Origin: Pseudomonas cremoris
GTDB taxonomy: Bacteria; Pseudomonadota; Gammaproteobacteria; Pseudomonadales; Pseudomonadaceae
NCBI RefSeq assembly: GCF_014230465.1
Contig: NZ_JAAXCY010000007.1
Location: 186,001-250,000 of the forward strand
Direction: 5' to 3'
Length of the DNA: 64,000 bases
Positions 26,229 to 33,987 of this stretch are shown here, in pieces. The notes under the pieces were generated by a model. It worked only from the letters and a program-made list of their open reading frames with translations, was not told the DNA's origin and did not search any database. Position 1 is the stretch's first letter. Every line of letters starts with the position of its first letter. The position numbers were made by a program, and so were the translations under genes.

Positions 26229-27020
26229 TCAGCGCTTCACCACGCTTTGATAGCGCCCCGGGGTGATGCCGTAGGCGGCGCGAAAGTGTCGGTTGAGGTG
26301 GCTTTGGTCGGCAAAACCGAGGTCGTGGGCCACTTCGCCAGCCGCCCTGCCTTGGCGCAACAGGCCTTTGGCGCGCCGTGTACGCAACTGCATGGCCCAC
26401 TGTCGGGGGCTCAGCCCGGTTTCTTTCTGGAAGGCCCGCAGCAAATGGAATTTGGACAACCCCAGTTCATCGCCCAACTGATCCAGCGGCAAGGACTGAT
26501 GCAACTGTTGGGCAAGTAACTCCTGGGCGCGGCTGATCAGGCTTTTACCGACCGCGGCGCTACCCGGCAAACGCACGCCGCTAAGGCTGACGACTTCGCC
26601 CAGCAGCACGACCAACGCATCTTCATTCAATTCACGGATCCGAGCGTCAGCGCTCAATGAGCCAGTCACTGCAGCGGCCAGGCGTTGGGCGAGGTCGGGC
26701 TGAAAACAGAGCGAGCAATCGAACTCCAGGTGCGCCAAGCCCAGGTCGGCGGCCAGTTGGTCTGCCGTCACGTACAGGCTGACAAACTGCCATGGTGCAC
26801 CGTCTGCCGCGCCGCCGCCCTGAATCTGCCCAGGGTTGTACAAAGTGATCGATCCCGGGCCTGCCTGGAACTCTCGTCGGTCCAGCCACACCTTTTCCTC
26901 GCCCAGCAGGTTGACCCCAATCACGCATTCGTCATGGCTATGGCGCGCAAAATTGAGGCCGGTGCAGGTGGTGCTGCTCAGCTCGTAGTTGCCCAGCCAG
27001 GCGTGTTGCATGGCGCTCAT
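26229..27020 (-). CDS. AraC family transcriptional regulator
   Basis: A 263-residue regulator. The N-terminal half is a cupin-like AraC ligand domain (HSHDECVIGVNLLGEEKVW-like region). The C-terminal 100 residues hold two helix-turn-helix units (LGLSKFHLLRAFQKETGLSP and AGEVAHDLGFADQSHLNRHF), with the family ending ITPGRYQ. It is upstream of and co-directional with the LysE exporter, which it probably controls. The ribosome-binding site is weak, and an ATG at 27011 is possible. Confidence 0.9.
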   Translation of the reverse strand: MSAMQHAWLGNYELSSTTCTGLNFARHSHDECVIGVNLLGEEKVWLDRREFQAGPGSITLYNPGQIQGGGAADGAPWQFVSLYVTADQLAADLGLAHLEFDCSLCFQPDLAQRLAAAVTGSLSADARIRELNEDALVVLLGEVVSLSGVRLPGSAAVGKSLISRAQELLAQQLHQSLPLDQLGDELGLSKFHLLRAFQKETGLSPRQWAMQLRTRRAKGLLRQGRAAGEVAHDLGFADQSHLNRHFRAAYGITPGRYQSVVKR

Positions 27021-27057
27021 CGAATTGGCTCATGGCAAAGGAGAGCGCCGAGCATAA

Positions 27058-28341
27058 CTAAATACTCAGGCGCAAGGCGAGGGCGGCCAGGGTGACTAAC
27101 AGCACCGGCAGCGTCAGCACAATCCCGACCTTGAAGTAGTAACCCCACGTAATCGTGATGCCCTTGCGCGCCAGGATATGCAACCACAACAACGTTGCCA
27201 GGCTGCCAATCGGCGTGATTTTCGGGCCCAGGTCACTGCCGATCACGTTGGCGTAGATCATCGCGTCCTTGATCACGCCCACTGCATGGCTGGACTCGAT
27301 GGAAAGCGCGCCGATCAACACCGTCGGCAGGTTGTTCATCACCGATGACAACAGCGCTGTCAGCACACCGGTGCCCATGGCCGCGCCCCACACGCCGTAA
27401 GTGGCGAAGGTGTCGAGCCAGGTGGCCAGGTACGTGGTGAGCCCGGCATTGCGCAAACCGTAAACCACCAGGTACATGCCCAGGGAGAAAATCACGATCT
27501 GCCACGGCGCTTCCTTCAATACCTTGCGCGTGGAAATCTTGTGGCCCTTGGCGGCGATGACCAGCAGGAGTAGGGCGCACGCCGCAGAAATCGCGCTGAT
27601 GGGGATGCCCAATGGCTCCAGGGCGAAGCAACCGACCAGCAGGATGCCCAACACCCACCAGCCAGCGCGAAAAGTGGCCCGATCGTGGATTGCACTGGCG
27701 GGGTCGTCTAGGTCGGCCGGATCGTACGTTTGTGGAATGTCACGGCGAAAAAACCACATCAGCACCGCGAGCGTGGCTGCGATGCTGACAAAATTGACCG
27801 GCACCATGACGGCGGCGTATTCGTTGAAACCGATCTTGAAGTAGTCGGCCGAGACGATGTTCACCAGGTTCGACACCACCAGCGGCAGGCTGGCGGTATC
27901 GGCGATGAACCCTGCACCCATCACGAAGGCCAGGGTGGCCGCCGGCGAAAAGCGCAGGGCCAGCAGCATCGACATCACGATCGGCGTAAGAATCAGCGCC
28001 GCGCCGTCATTGGCAAACAGCGCCGACACCAACGCGCCAAGCAGCACCATATAGGCAAACAACCTACGGCCGCGCCCGCGCCCCCAGCGCGCCACATGCA
28101 GTGCGGCCCACGCGAAGAACCCGGCTTCATCCAGCAGCAGGCTGATGATGATCAACGCGACAAAGGTGCCGGTGGCATTCCAGATGATGTGCCACACCAC
28201 TGGGATGTCCGCCAGGCTGATTACGCCACAGGCCAGGGCCAGGATCGCCCCCAGCGTGGCGCTCCAACCCACACCCAGCCCCTTGGGCTGCCAAATGACG
28301 AGAACGATAGTGAGCAGAAAAATGCCAGCGGCAATAAGCAT
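27058..28341 (-). CDS. arsB: Arsenite efflux membrane protein ArsB
   Basis: A 427-residue inner-membrane arsenite/antimonite pump with about twelve hydrophobic segments. Long stretches agree with E. coli ArsB from memory, such as [51 protein letters not shown] and the C-terminal [23 protein letters not shown] precedes the ATG. Unusually, no arsR, arsC or arsH is adjacent, so this is a solitary copy whose regulation is unclear. Confidence 0.93.
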   Translation of the reverse strand: MLIAAGIFLLTIVLVIWQPKGLGVGWSATLGAILALACGVISLADIPVVWHIIWNATGTFVALIIISLLLDEAGFFAWAALHVARWGRGRGRRLFAYMVLLGALVSALFANDGAALILTPIVMSMLLALRFSPAATLAFVMGAGFIADTASLPLVVSNLVNIVSADYFKIGFNEYAAVMVPVNFVSIAATLAVLMWFFRRDIPQTYDPADLDDPASAIHDRATFRAGWWVLGILLVGCFALEPLGIPISAISAACALLLLVIAAKGHKISTRKVLKEAPWQIVIFSLGMYLVVYGLRNAGLTTYLATWLDTFATYGVWGAAMGTGVLTALLSSVMNNLPTVLIGALSIESSHAVGVIKDAMIYANVIGSDLGPKITPIGSLATLLWLHILARKGITITWGYYFKVGIVLTLPVLLVTLAALALRLSI

Positions 28342-28393
28342 GAATGTCCCCGGTAAGGCAAAAAGAGCCTAAAGATTGACCTGCAGCAACGTC

Positions 28394-28424
28394 TATTAAT
28401 TCAGCCACAAGTGACTGAAATTAA
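28394..28424. promoter_or_regulatory. Imperfect dyad in the arsB upstream region
   Basis: TTAATTCAG and CTGAAATTAA are near-inverted copies with about 10 bases between, in the AT-rich gap between arsB and the divergent small gene. It could be an operator for either gene; no regulator is encoded beside it. Confidence 0.35.
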
Positions 28425-28480
28425 AATGAAACACGAGTGTCCTAAAGTGCCCGACCATTGGTGATAAAGGAAGTAACCGC

Positions 28481-28696
28481 GTGACCCGTGCCACTCGCAA
28501 CCTGCGCAAGACCCTCGATTCCGTCGCGGACAATAACGAAACCGCTGCGTTTGATCTGATGCGCGCCGTCGAAAAGCTCGGCGATGAAGTGCTGCGCCAG
28601 CGTTTGCTCAATACCATTCACCGGCTGAACCAGGATGCCTACGAGTTGCGCGAGGCGCGCGACGCGGTGGAGCGGGTGTCGGTCAAACTGGCCTGA
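28481..28696 (+). CDS. Small conserved helical protein
   Basis: A 71-residue protein with no named domain, almost wholly helical and charged (MTRATRNLRKTLDSVADNN, then LRQRLLNTIHRLNQDAYELR). AAAGGAAG lies 6 bases before a GTG start. It is divergent from arsB. Composition and the ribosome-binding site support it as a real gene; the role is unknown. Confidence 0.72.
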   Translation: MTRATRNLRKTLDSVADNNETAAFDLMRAVEKLGDEVLRQRLLNTIHRLNQDAYELREARDAVERVSVKLA

Positions 28697-28801
28697 GTAG
28701 GTCAATCGCATGAAGAAACGGTTTCCCGGGAACGGCTGAAAGGGCCAACGCAACTCAGTGTCAGGATGCTTATCAAATTCCTGACCGACTGAGGTGCCAG
28801 C

Positions 28802-31081
28802 ATGTTTCCAACGAGAGTAATGGGGTCGTATTTTGATGCAACAGCGCGCCGCATTGAAGCCAATTTGCCCGAACCCCAGCCCCCGGTCCGCACACCTGAA
28901 CAAACACCGACCGGGATAGAGGGCACTCCAAAAACCATCAGTTTGCTGCCGCCTACCGTCACGCCTGCACTTGGCGACTATATCAATACGATCACCCCAA
29001 GCTTTCTTACCCCCGCACAAAACACCGCAAACATCGTCAAGGCAGCGATCAAAAGCACTTGGAAAGTCGATATCGATCCAGGCAAGGCGCGCATCGCGAC
29101 GTTCAACTATCAAATCGGCGAAGCCAAACCGGCTGACGGTAAATTACTGAATAGCATCACGTTGACGGATGCCGCGCTTAACAATATGCGTGAAAAAAAT
29201 CCGGAAGATGAATCACTCAACGCGCAACAGCCGTGGTGGCGCAAGATGCTTGGCGTAGTAGAAAAAGGCTCGCCGTTGGCTGGCGCCATCATGCACACCC
29301 AAGGGATTATTAATGACGCGCATACCCATGAGTACATTATTCCGGCGTTTAGTCCCGATCCAAAGCATGCCTATCAAAACGATGAAAAACTGCACCACAC
29401 GCCCCAGTCTTTCAGGGATTTGATGAGGCAGACTGAACTCAGTGCACCCTACAAGGCGCATCTGGATAAGTTCTGGCCGGCCAACGAAGCGCATTACCTG
29501 CAACTCAGCAAGCTTTCCTTTGCGACCGCTGCGCAGGCTCAGCACAAAGAGGGCAGCCTGAACGATCATGAGGTTGACATGGTTATGCGGGCTATAGGGG
29601 TCGGCAGTGGCAAGCGTTTGTCGAACTTGACGGTGGAGGAACTCAAGGCACCCTTCAGCAAGGATCCCCTTATCGAAACCGGGTTTTTGTCGGTCAATGG
29701 GACAGCGTCCACCGATCTTGTCTATGTGACCGACAAGCAGGTCTCGCGCGATACCAACAACAAAGAAGTCAACGCTACATTGCTATACATCCCCGGTAAC
29801 TCCTCGCCGATCCACCGGTTTGACAGCGTCGCTCAAATGAAAACATGGCTCGCTGATCAGGCGGCAGATCCCGTCAAGCGCGCACAGTTATGCACGCACT
29901 TCAGTGAAAATGCCCAGGACGACAAGGTTTTTTCCGATGGGGTCAAACAGTCCCTGATTGGTCTTGGCGGTTGGACTGAGGCGCAAAAGCCCAATAAGTT
30001 GGGGTTCACGTCAATCAATGAGTGGAACCCGCAGACCTATATAACAGCTGACGCTGTGAACGCAGATCCGTTCGCGGCCATGACTCAGCGGCATAAGGCC
30101 CGCTCCTATATGGATGCGGCCCATGAAATCATCACAGATCGCGATGTCGTGAAGTCACGGCTCATCACCCTTGCCGAAGCGGCAACAGTCGCGGCGCTGA
30201 TGCTGACACCGTTGGCGTTGGTGGTGCCCGAGGTAGCAATGGGTGTGGACGCCGTCTATGTGGCTGCTGGAGTCGCTCAGGCAAGTATCGGCATTGACGA
30301 TGTCAGGCATGACAAGTCAGCGGGTACCGATCGGATTGTATTTGGTGCGTTGAACGCCGCCCCGGGGATCGCGCAGGGAGCTTCCAAGCTTGTCGCCGGC
30401 CAGTTGGAAGAGGCGACTAGCACGGCCATCGAGCTTGACGGCATGAGCGACTCAAAGAGTGTCGACTTGAACCTTGAGGAAGTGTTCAGCGACGAAGCGA
30501 AGCAAGAGGGTGTTCAGCGTGTCACCTTGGATACCAGTGTCCGAGACCTGCAGTATGTGGACGAAACGTTCTTCACCTTTGTTGATACCTACAAAGGTGC
30601 CGATCGATTGAATATTGTTGTGCATGGGCGGGAACTGGGTTTTCTGGAGAAAAAATACCAGTTGCCCACCGATGCCATGCTCAACGGCTTTGCTTCCACG
30701 CCCGAGGAGTTGCAGGGGCGGCTATGGGGAGATGGAATTGAAACGGACGATTACGACAACGTAAGGCTGATCATGTGCTATTCGGGCAGTGGCGGCGACG
30801 AGTCCTTCGCCGCAAAGTTTCATCAACTGATTGGTAAGCCTGTGAAGGCCTACGTTGGGCCTGTCGACGCCCTGTTCAATTCGAAAGAAATTGAGCGCCT
30901 CTATAAAAAAGCACTCAAGAGCAAGTCGGGGGTGGAAGGCCTGGAGCGACGGCTGACTGCGGAAAACCAGCCCGTCATCATTAAAGACAACCCCTTCTCT
31001 TCGGACCCGACTTCCCCCGAGTATCAGCAATATTTGGGTTTCAAATATCGCCCTGTGCATTTCCCGGCGAGAATCGGTTGA
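28802..31081 (+). CDS. Large toxin-like protein with candidate His-Cys peptidase-like C-terminus
   Basis: A 759-residue protein without a signal peptide. The N-terminal part (about 60-140) and the middle (about 420-540, including a hydrophobic hairpin near 455-495) resemble dermonecrotic-toxin-type modules of Pseudomonas, by memory of such proteins. The C-terminal region has NIVVHGREL with His608 and RLIMCYSGSGGDESFA with Cys659. This spacing and context recall clan CD cysteine peptidases such as the C80 autoprocessing domain. A secreted or injected effector is plausible but unproven. No immunity gene or secretion marker is adjacent. GC is visibly lower than the neighbours (57% and 43% in two 60-base samples), suggesting transfer. 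Confidence 0.7.
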   Translation: MFPTRVMGSYFDATARRIEANLPEPQPPVRTPEQTPTGIEGTPKTISLLPPTVTPALGDYINTITPSFLTPAQNTANIVKAAIKSTWKVDIDPGKARIATFNYQIGEAKPADGKLLNSITLTDAALNNMREKNPEDESLNAQQPWWRKMLGVVEKGSPLAGAIMHTQGIINDAHTHEYIIPAFSPDPKHAYQNDEKLHHTPQSFRDLMRQTELSAPYKAHLDKFWPANEAHYLQLSKLSFATAAQAQHKEGSLNDHEVDMVMRAIGVGSGKRLSNLTVEELKAPFSKDPLIETGFLSVNGTASTDLVYVTDKQVSRDTNNKEVNATLLYIPGNSSPIHRFDSVAQMKTWLADQAADPVKRAQLCTHFSENAQDDKVFSDGVKQSLIGLGGWTEAQKPNKLGFTSINEWNPQTYITADAVNADPFAAMTQRHKARSYMDAAHEIITDRDVVKSRLITLAEAATVAALMLTPLALVVPEVAMGVDAVYVAAGVAQASIGIDDVRHDKSAGTDRIVFGALNAAPGIAQGASKLVAGQLEEATSTAIELDGMSDSKSVDLNLEEVFSDEAKQEGVQRVTLDTSVRDLQYVDETFFTFVDTYKGADRLNIVVHGRELGFLEKKYQLPTDAMLNGFASTPEELQGRLWGDGIETDDYDNVRLIMCYSGSGGDESFAAKFHQLIGKPVKAYVGPVDALFNSKEIERLYKKALKSKSGVEGLERRLTAENQPVIIKDNPFSSDPTSPEYQQYLGFKYRPVHFPARIG

Positions 31082-31165
31082 ACCGATAGCTTTGCTGCTT
31101 GCAAGATCGTTCAAGACAACGCTGGTGGCGTGCTGGCATGCTTATCGACTGTCTGTCGATGAGCC

Positions 31166-31867
31166 GTGTCCATGTCTATTGCCCTACCTCATTACGCGTT
31201 CGCTCGCGGCGCAATCGCCGTGATTCCCTTATCCCTGGCGTGTGCGCCGTGGGGCCTGCTGGCAGGTTCCATGGCCATCGACGCGCAATTCACGCCGCTG
31301 CAAGCCCAGGGCTTGTCCGCCATTGTGTTTGCCGGTGCGGCGCAGTTGGTTGCGATTGGCATGGTCAAGAGTGGCGCCAGCCTGATCTCCATCGTATTGA
31401 CCACCTTGCTGCTGACTTCCCAGCACTTGCTCTACGGCATGCACATGCGTCCAACGCTGTCAGCGCTGAATGCCCGTTGGCGCATGAGCTTGGGCTTTCT
31501 GTTGACCGACGAATTCTTTGCCCTGGTCAGCCACTACGACCGCGAGACGTTTAACCGCTGGTACGCCCTGGGCGTTGGGTTGACGTTCTATATCGCCTGG
31601 AACCTGTTCACCCTGGCTGGCATCGTGCTGGGTAAAAGTATTCCGGGGCTGGACCAGCTGGGCTTGGAGTTTTCCATCGCGGCGACCTTCATTGCGCTGA
31701 TCACACCCGTGGTGCGTGATATCCCGACGGTGGTGTGCGTGGCCGTGTCGCTGCTGTTTTCGGTGTGGCTGAGCTTCCTGCATTGGGAGTCGGCGGTGGT
31801 GGTGTCCGGCGTGCTGGGCATGAGCGCAGGGTATGCCTGCAAACGACTGGGGGTAGGGCAGCAATGA
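31166..31867 (+). CDS. azlC: AzlC family branched-chain amino acid exporter subunit
   Basis: A 233-residue inner-membrane protein, the large subunit of the AzlCD exporter. FARGAIAVIPLSLACAPWGLLAG, QGLSAIVFAGAAQLVAIGM and LLLTSQHLLYGMHMRP are typical family segments. A GTG start is given; the ATG two codons later is equally possible, and neither has a strong ribosome-binding site. Its stop overlaps the azlD start (ATGA). Confidence 0.9.
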   Translation: MSMSIALPHYAFARGAIAVIPLSLACAPWGLLAGSMAIDAQFTPLQAQGLSAIVFAGAAQLVAIGMVKSGASLISIVLTTLLLTSQHLLYGMHMRPTLSALNARWRMSLGFLLTDEFFALVSHYDRETFNRWYALGVGLTFYIAWNLFTLAGIVLGKSIPGLDQLGLEFSIAATFIALITPVVRDIPTVVCVAVSLLFSVWLSFLHWESAVVVSGVLGMSAGYACKRLGVGQQ

Positions 31868-32178
31868 TCTACATCATGATTGTGGTGATGGGCTTGGCGG
31901 TGTTTCTCAACCGTTACCTGTTTATCGAGCCGCGCCTGCCGGTGCGCCTCAATCGTGGCGCGCGAGAGTTTCTCGGGTTTGCAGTGCCGGGGATGCTCAC
32001 CGCGATTTGCGGGCCGATCATTTTTCTGGCTGACCACCAGCACCTTAACCTCAGCCCGGCCAACCCGTACTTGCTGGCCGGAATCAGCGCTGTGGCCTTG
32101 ATGTACTGGACGCGCAACGTATTGCTCACCGTGTTGTTGAGCATGGCGGTGTTTTATCTGTTCCGTTGGCTGCTGTGA
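31864..32178 (+). CDS. azlD: AzlD family small exporter subunit
   Basis: A 104-residue membrane protein with three to four hydrophobic segments, the small partner of AzlC. LNRYLFIEPRLPVRLNRGAREFLGFAVPGMLTA is the usual AzlD opening. Its start overlaps the azlC stop by 4 bases, so translation is coupled. Together they export branched-chain amino acids or analogues. Confidence 0.88.
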   Translation: MIYIMIVVMGLAVFLNRYLFIEPRLPVRLNRGAREFLGFAVPGMLTAICGPIIFLADHQHLNLSPANPYLLAGISAVALMYWTRNVLLTVLLSMAVFYLFRWLL

Positions 32179-32187
32179 ACGCCAGGC

Positions 32188-32213
32188 AAAAAAAAGCCCG
32201 CGGGAGGGCGGGC
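32188..32213 (-). terminator. Terminator for leftward transcription
   Basis: GCCCGC (32196-32201) pairs with GCGGGC (32208-32213). On the minus strand the hairpin is followed by eight T residues, so it ends leftward transcripts such as that of the small membrane protein. A second hairpin, AAGGCAGCC/GGCTGCCTT at 32304-32329, lies closer to that gene's stop. Confidence 0.7.
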
Positions 32214-32335
32214 ATCAAGGGAGACTTCATTAAAAATGAGCCTGCCCACTATAGGCGGCGCATTCTCCCTTTACAGTGAAACTAAATTCATCCAACGCAG
32301 AGCAAGGCAGCCCCAATAGAGGCTGCCTTGTCGCA

Positions 32336-32551
32336 TCAGCTTTTCGCGTTGAGCTTGCGCAGTTCTTCGTAGGTGGCCGACTGGACGAACCAGAAACCGG
32401 AAATGATGCACCACGTCAACGTACCGCCCACCAGCACCGCCAGGCCCGACAGGAAGCTGGCGCTGAACATCGAGACCAGGCCGATCAGCCATACGAAGGC
32501 CAGGGCGATGTAGAGCACGGAGTTATTGACGCTGATGACGAAATCTTTCAT
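32336..32551 (-). CDS. Small two-helix membrane protein
   Basis: A 71-residue protein with two hydrophobic helices (about residues 11-31 and 36-56) and a short charged tail (YEELRKLNAKS). No family is recognised. CAAGGAAG lies before the ATG at 32551. It is divergent from the lipoprotein gene to its right. Confidence 0.72.
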   Translation of the reverse strand: MKDFVISVNNSVLYIALAFVWLIGLVSMFSASFLSGLAVLVGGTLTWCIISGFWFVQSATYEELRKLNAKS

Positions 32552-32715
32552 GACGCTTCCTTGTAGAGAATATCCCGTGGCCTCCTCAGTGAGACCAGCG
32601 GCGCCATCATAATGCCATGTCTGCCGCCCGCGCCACCCTGAATGCTCCTTGTGTATTGCGCGATGGCCAGGGCCGGCAAATGGTAAAGTCGCGTTTTTTC
32701 CAACGGAGCAATGGC

Positions 32716-33069
32716 ATGCACAAGGTGGTAATTGGCGCATTGGTACTGGCCGCACTGGCCGGTTGCGCAGGTTCGAAGATGAAAGACGCGCGGGCAGGCA
32801 CGCCTTACAAAACCCTGGCTTCGGACAAGGCCACCCTGGTGGTTGCCCAATGCATCCAGTTTGGTTGGCAGGACGAAACCGTGTTTGGCGTAGACGCCGG
32901 CGGCTTCAAGGAGCCTACCGAGGCGGGTGGTTTTACGGTGTACACCACGGGCGGTGATTACTTTGTCGATGTGCAAAGCACCGGTGCGGGTTCGACCGTC
33001 AAGTACTACGCCGCCGAAGACAATATGCCGGCCAAACGCCGTTTGGCGGCGCTGGCAACCTGTCTGTAA
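32716..33069 (+). CDS. Hypothetical lipoprotein
   Basis: A 117-residue protein. The N-terminus MHKVVIGALVLAALAGC is a short lipoprotein signal with lipobox LAGC. The mature part is rich in Gly, Thr and Tyr (GGFTVYTTGGDYFVDVQ) and ends ATCL. No domain is recognised. CGGAG lies 5 bases upstream. The frame is open further left, but the lipobox fixes this start. Confidence 0.8.
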   Translation: MHKVVIGALVLAALAGCAGSKMKDARAGTPYKTLASDKATLVVAQCIQFGWQDETVFGVDAGGFKEPTEAGGFTVYTTGGDYFVDVQSTGAGSTVKYYAAEDNMPAKRRLAALATCL

Positions 33070-33103
33070 TCCAATGCCTTAGTGCTTTTAGGAAATGCCC
33101 GGC

Positions 33104-33132
33104 ACGACAGGCGCTGGACATTCGCTTATGAT
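33104..33132 (+). promoter_or_regulatory. Candidate promoter of a small RNA
   Basis: ACGACA (33104-33109), a 17-bp spacer and a strong -10 TATGAT (33127-33132). Initiation near 33139 would coincide with the first base of the long stem described next. Confidence 0.45.
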
Positions 33133-33138
33133 TCACAT

Positions 33139-33212
33139 CGCTCGCCCGACATGATGGCTCTTTACCAGTACACGGATGTCGAGGCTGGACAGTCGGGCGA
33201 GCATCCTTTTCC
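33139..33212 (+). ncRNA. Candidate small RNA with an RsmA/CsrA-type GGA hairpin
   Basis: GCTCGCCCGAC (33140-33150) pairs perfectly with GTCGGGCGAGC (33192-33202), closing a 41-base internal part. Inside, CCAG/CTGG (33165-33168, 33185-33188) can form a second stem. ACA-CGGA-TGT (33170-33179) presents GGA in a hairpin loop. GTACACGGATGT matches the CsrA selection consensus RUACARGGAUGU at 11 of 12 bases. TTTTCCC follows the closing stem, a weak terminator. It lies between a lipoprotein gene and a convergent permease gene. It could instead be part of the lipoprotein 3' UTR. Confidence 0.45.
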
Positions 33213-33213
33213 C

Positions 33214-33918
33214 TTAGCGGGGCATGAATCCCAAATGCCAGCGCCTTGGAATACTCAGTGACACCACACCCAACACTCCCGCCAATACGCCGCTGACCGC
33301 CAGCGCCTTGAGGCCCATGTGCTGCTCAAGCAGCGCGCCCATCACTGCGCCCACGAACATTCCTGCCCACGGCACCAGTTGCACCCGCCAGCCGTTGCGG
33401 CGTTCTCCCAAGACCCAGCGTCCCAGGCCTCGGCCAAAGCGTGATAACGCACCCGTGACATAGGTAAGCCCCACCGGCAAACCGTTGACCTCTTCCACGG
33501 CCGCATTGAGCATGCCCATTGCAATGATCGCGGCGAGCAACGCCGGCAAGGCATCGGTTACGGGCAATAACGCGCCGCCACACAGCAAGGCTGCAATGCA
33601 CAGCAGCAAGGGCAGGGCATGCCGTCGACCGAGCCGGCTGATCACCACGCCCAATGCATTGCCGACGACAAACGTGGCGACCAGCAACGACAACCGCCCC
33701 GTCAGCCCCACATCGCCCGCGCTGATGGCCACCGCGAGCCGTGTGGTGTTGCCGCTCATAAAAGACACAAAATCGCCACTGGCCATAAAGCCGATAGCGT
33801 CGGTCATGCCCGCCAACACCGAAAGGCTGGCCACCAGCATCATGCCCACTCGGCCACGCCAGCGCTGGCGGTGGGCGAGTACGGCGTTGGCAAACGGTTT
33901 GCGGGGCAAAGGCAGCAT
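33214..33918 (-). CDS. YoaK/DUF1275 family membrane protein
   Basis: A 234-residue protein with about six hydrophobic segments. It begins with a basic tail and GMTDAIGFMASGDFVSFMSGNTTRLAV, the hallmark of DUF1275 permease-like proteins. RGLGRWVLGERRNGWRVQLVPW is also typical. Substrate and direction of transport are unknown for the family. AGGAC precedes the ATG. Confidence 0.88.
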   Translation of the reverse strand: MLPLPRKPFANAVLAHRQRWRGRVGMMLVASLSVLAGMTDAIGFMASGDFVSFMSGNTTRLAVAISAGDVGLTGRLSLLVATFVVGNALGVVISRLGRRHALPLLLCIAALLCGGALLPVTDALPALLAAIIAMGMLNAAVEEVNGLPVGLTYVTGALSRFGRGLGRWVLGERRNGWRVQLVPWAGMFVGAVMGALLEQHMGLKALAVSGVLAGVLGVVSLSIPRRWHLGFMPR

Positions 33919-33987
33919 GGGGCCGGTGTCCTCGATGAGATTATCCGGCCACTACCGTAGGACGCTTTGCTGGCCTGCGCAATGACC

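Noticed and set aside
33065..33082. GacA upstream activating element before the small RNA candidate
   Set aside because: TGTAAT...CCTTAG is off in spacing and overlaps the end of the lipoprotein coding sequence, so a coincidence is likely.
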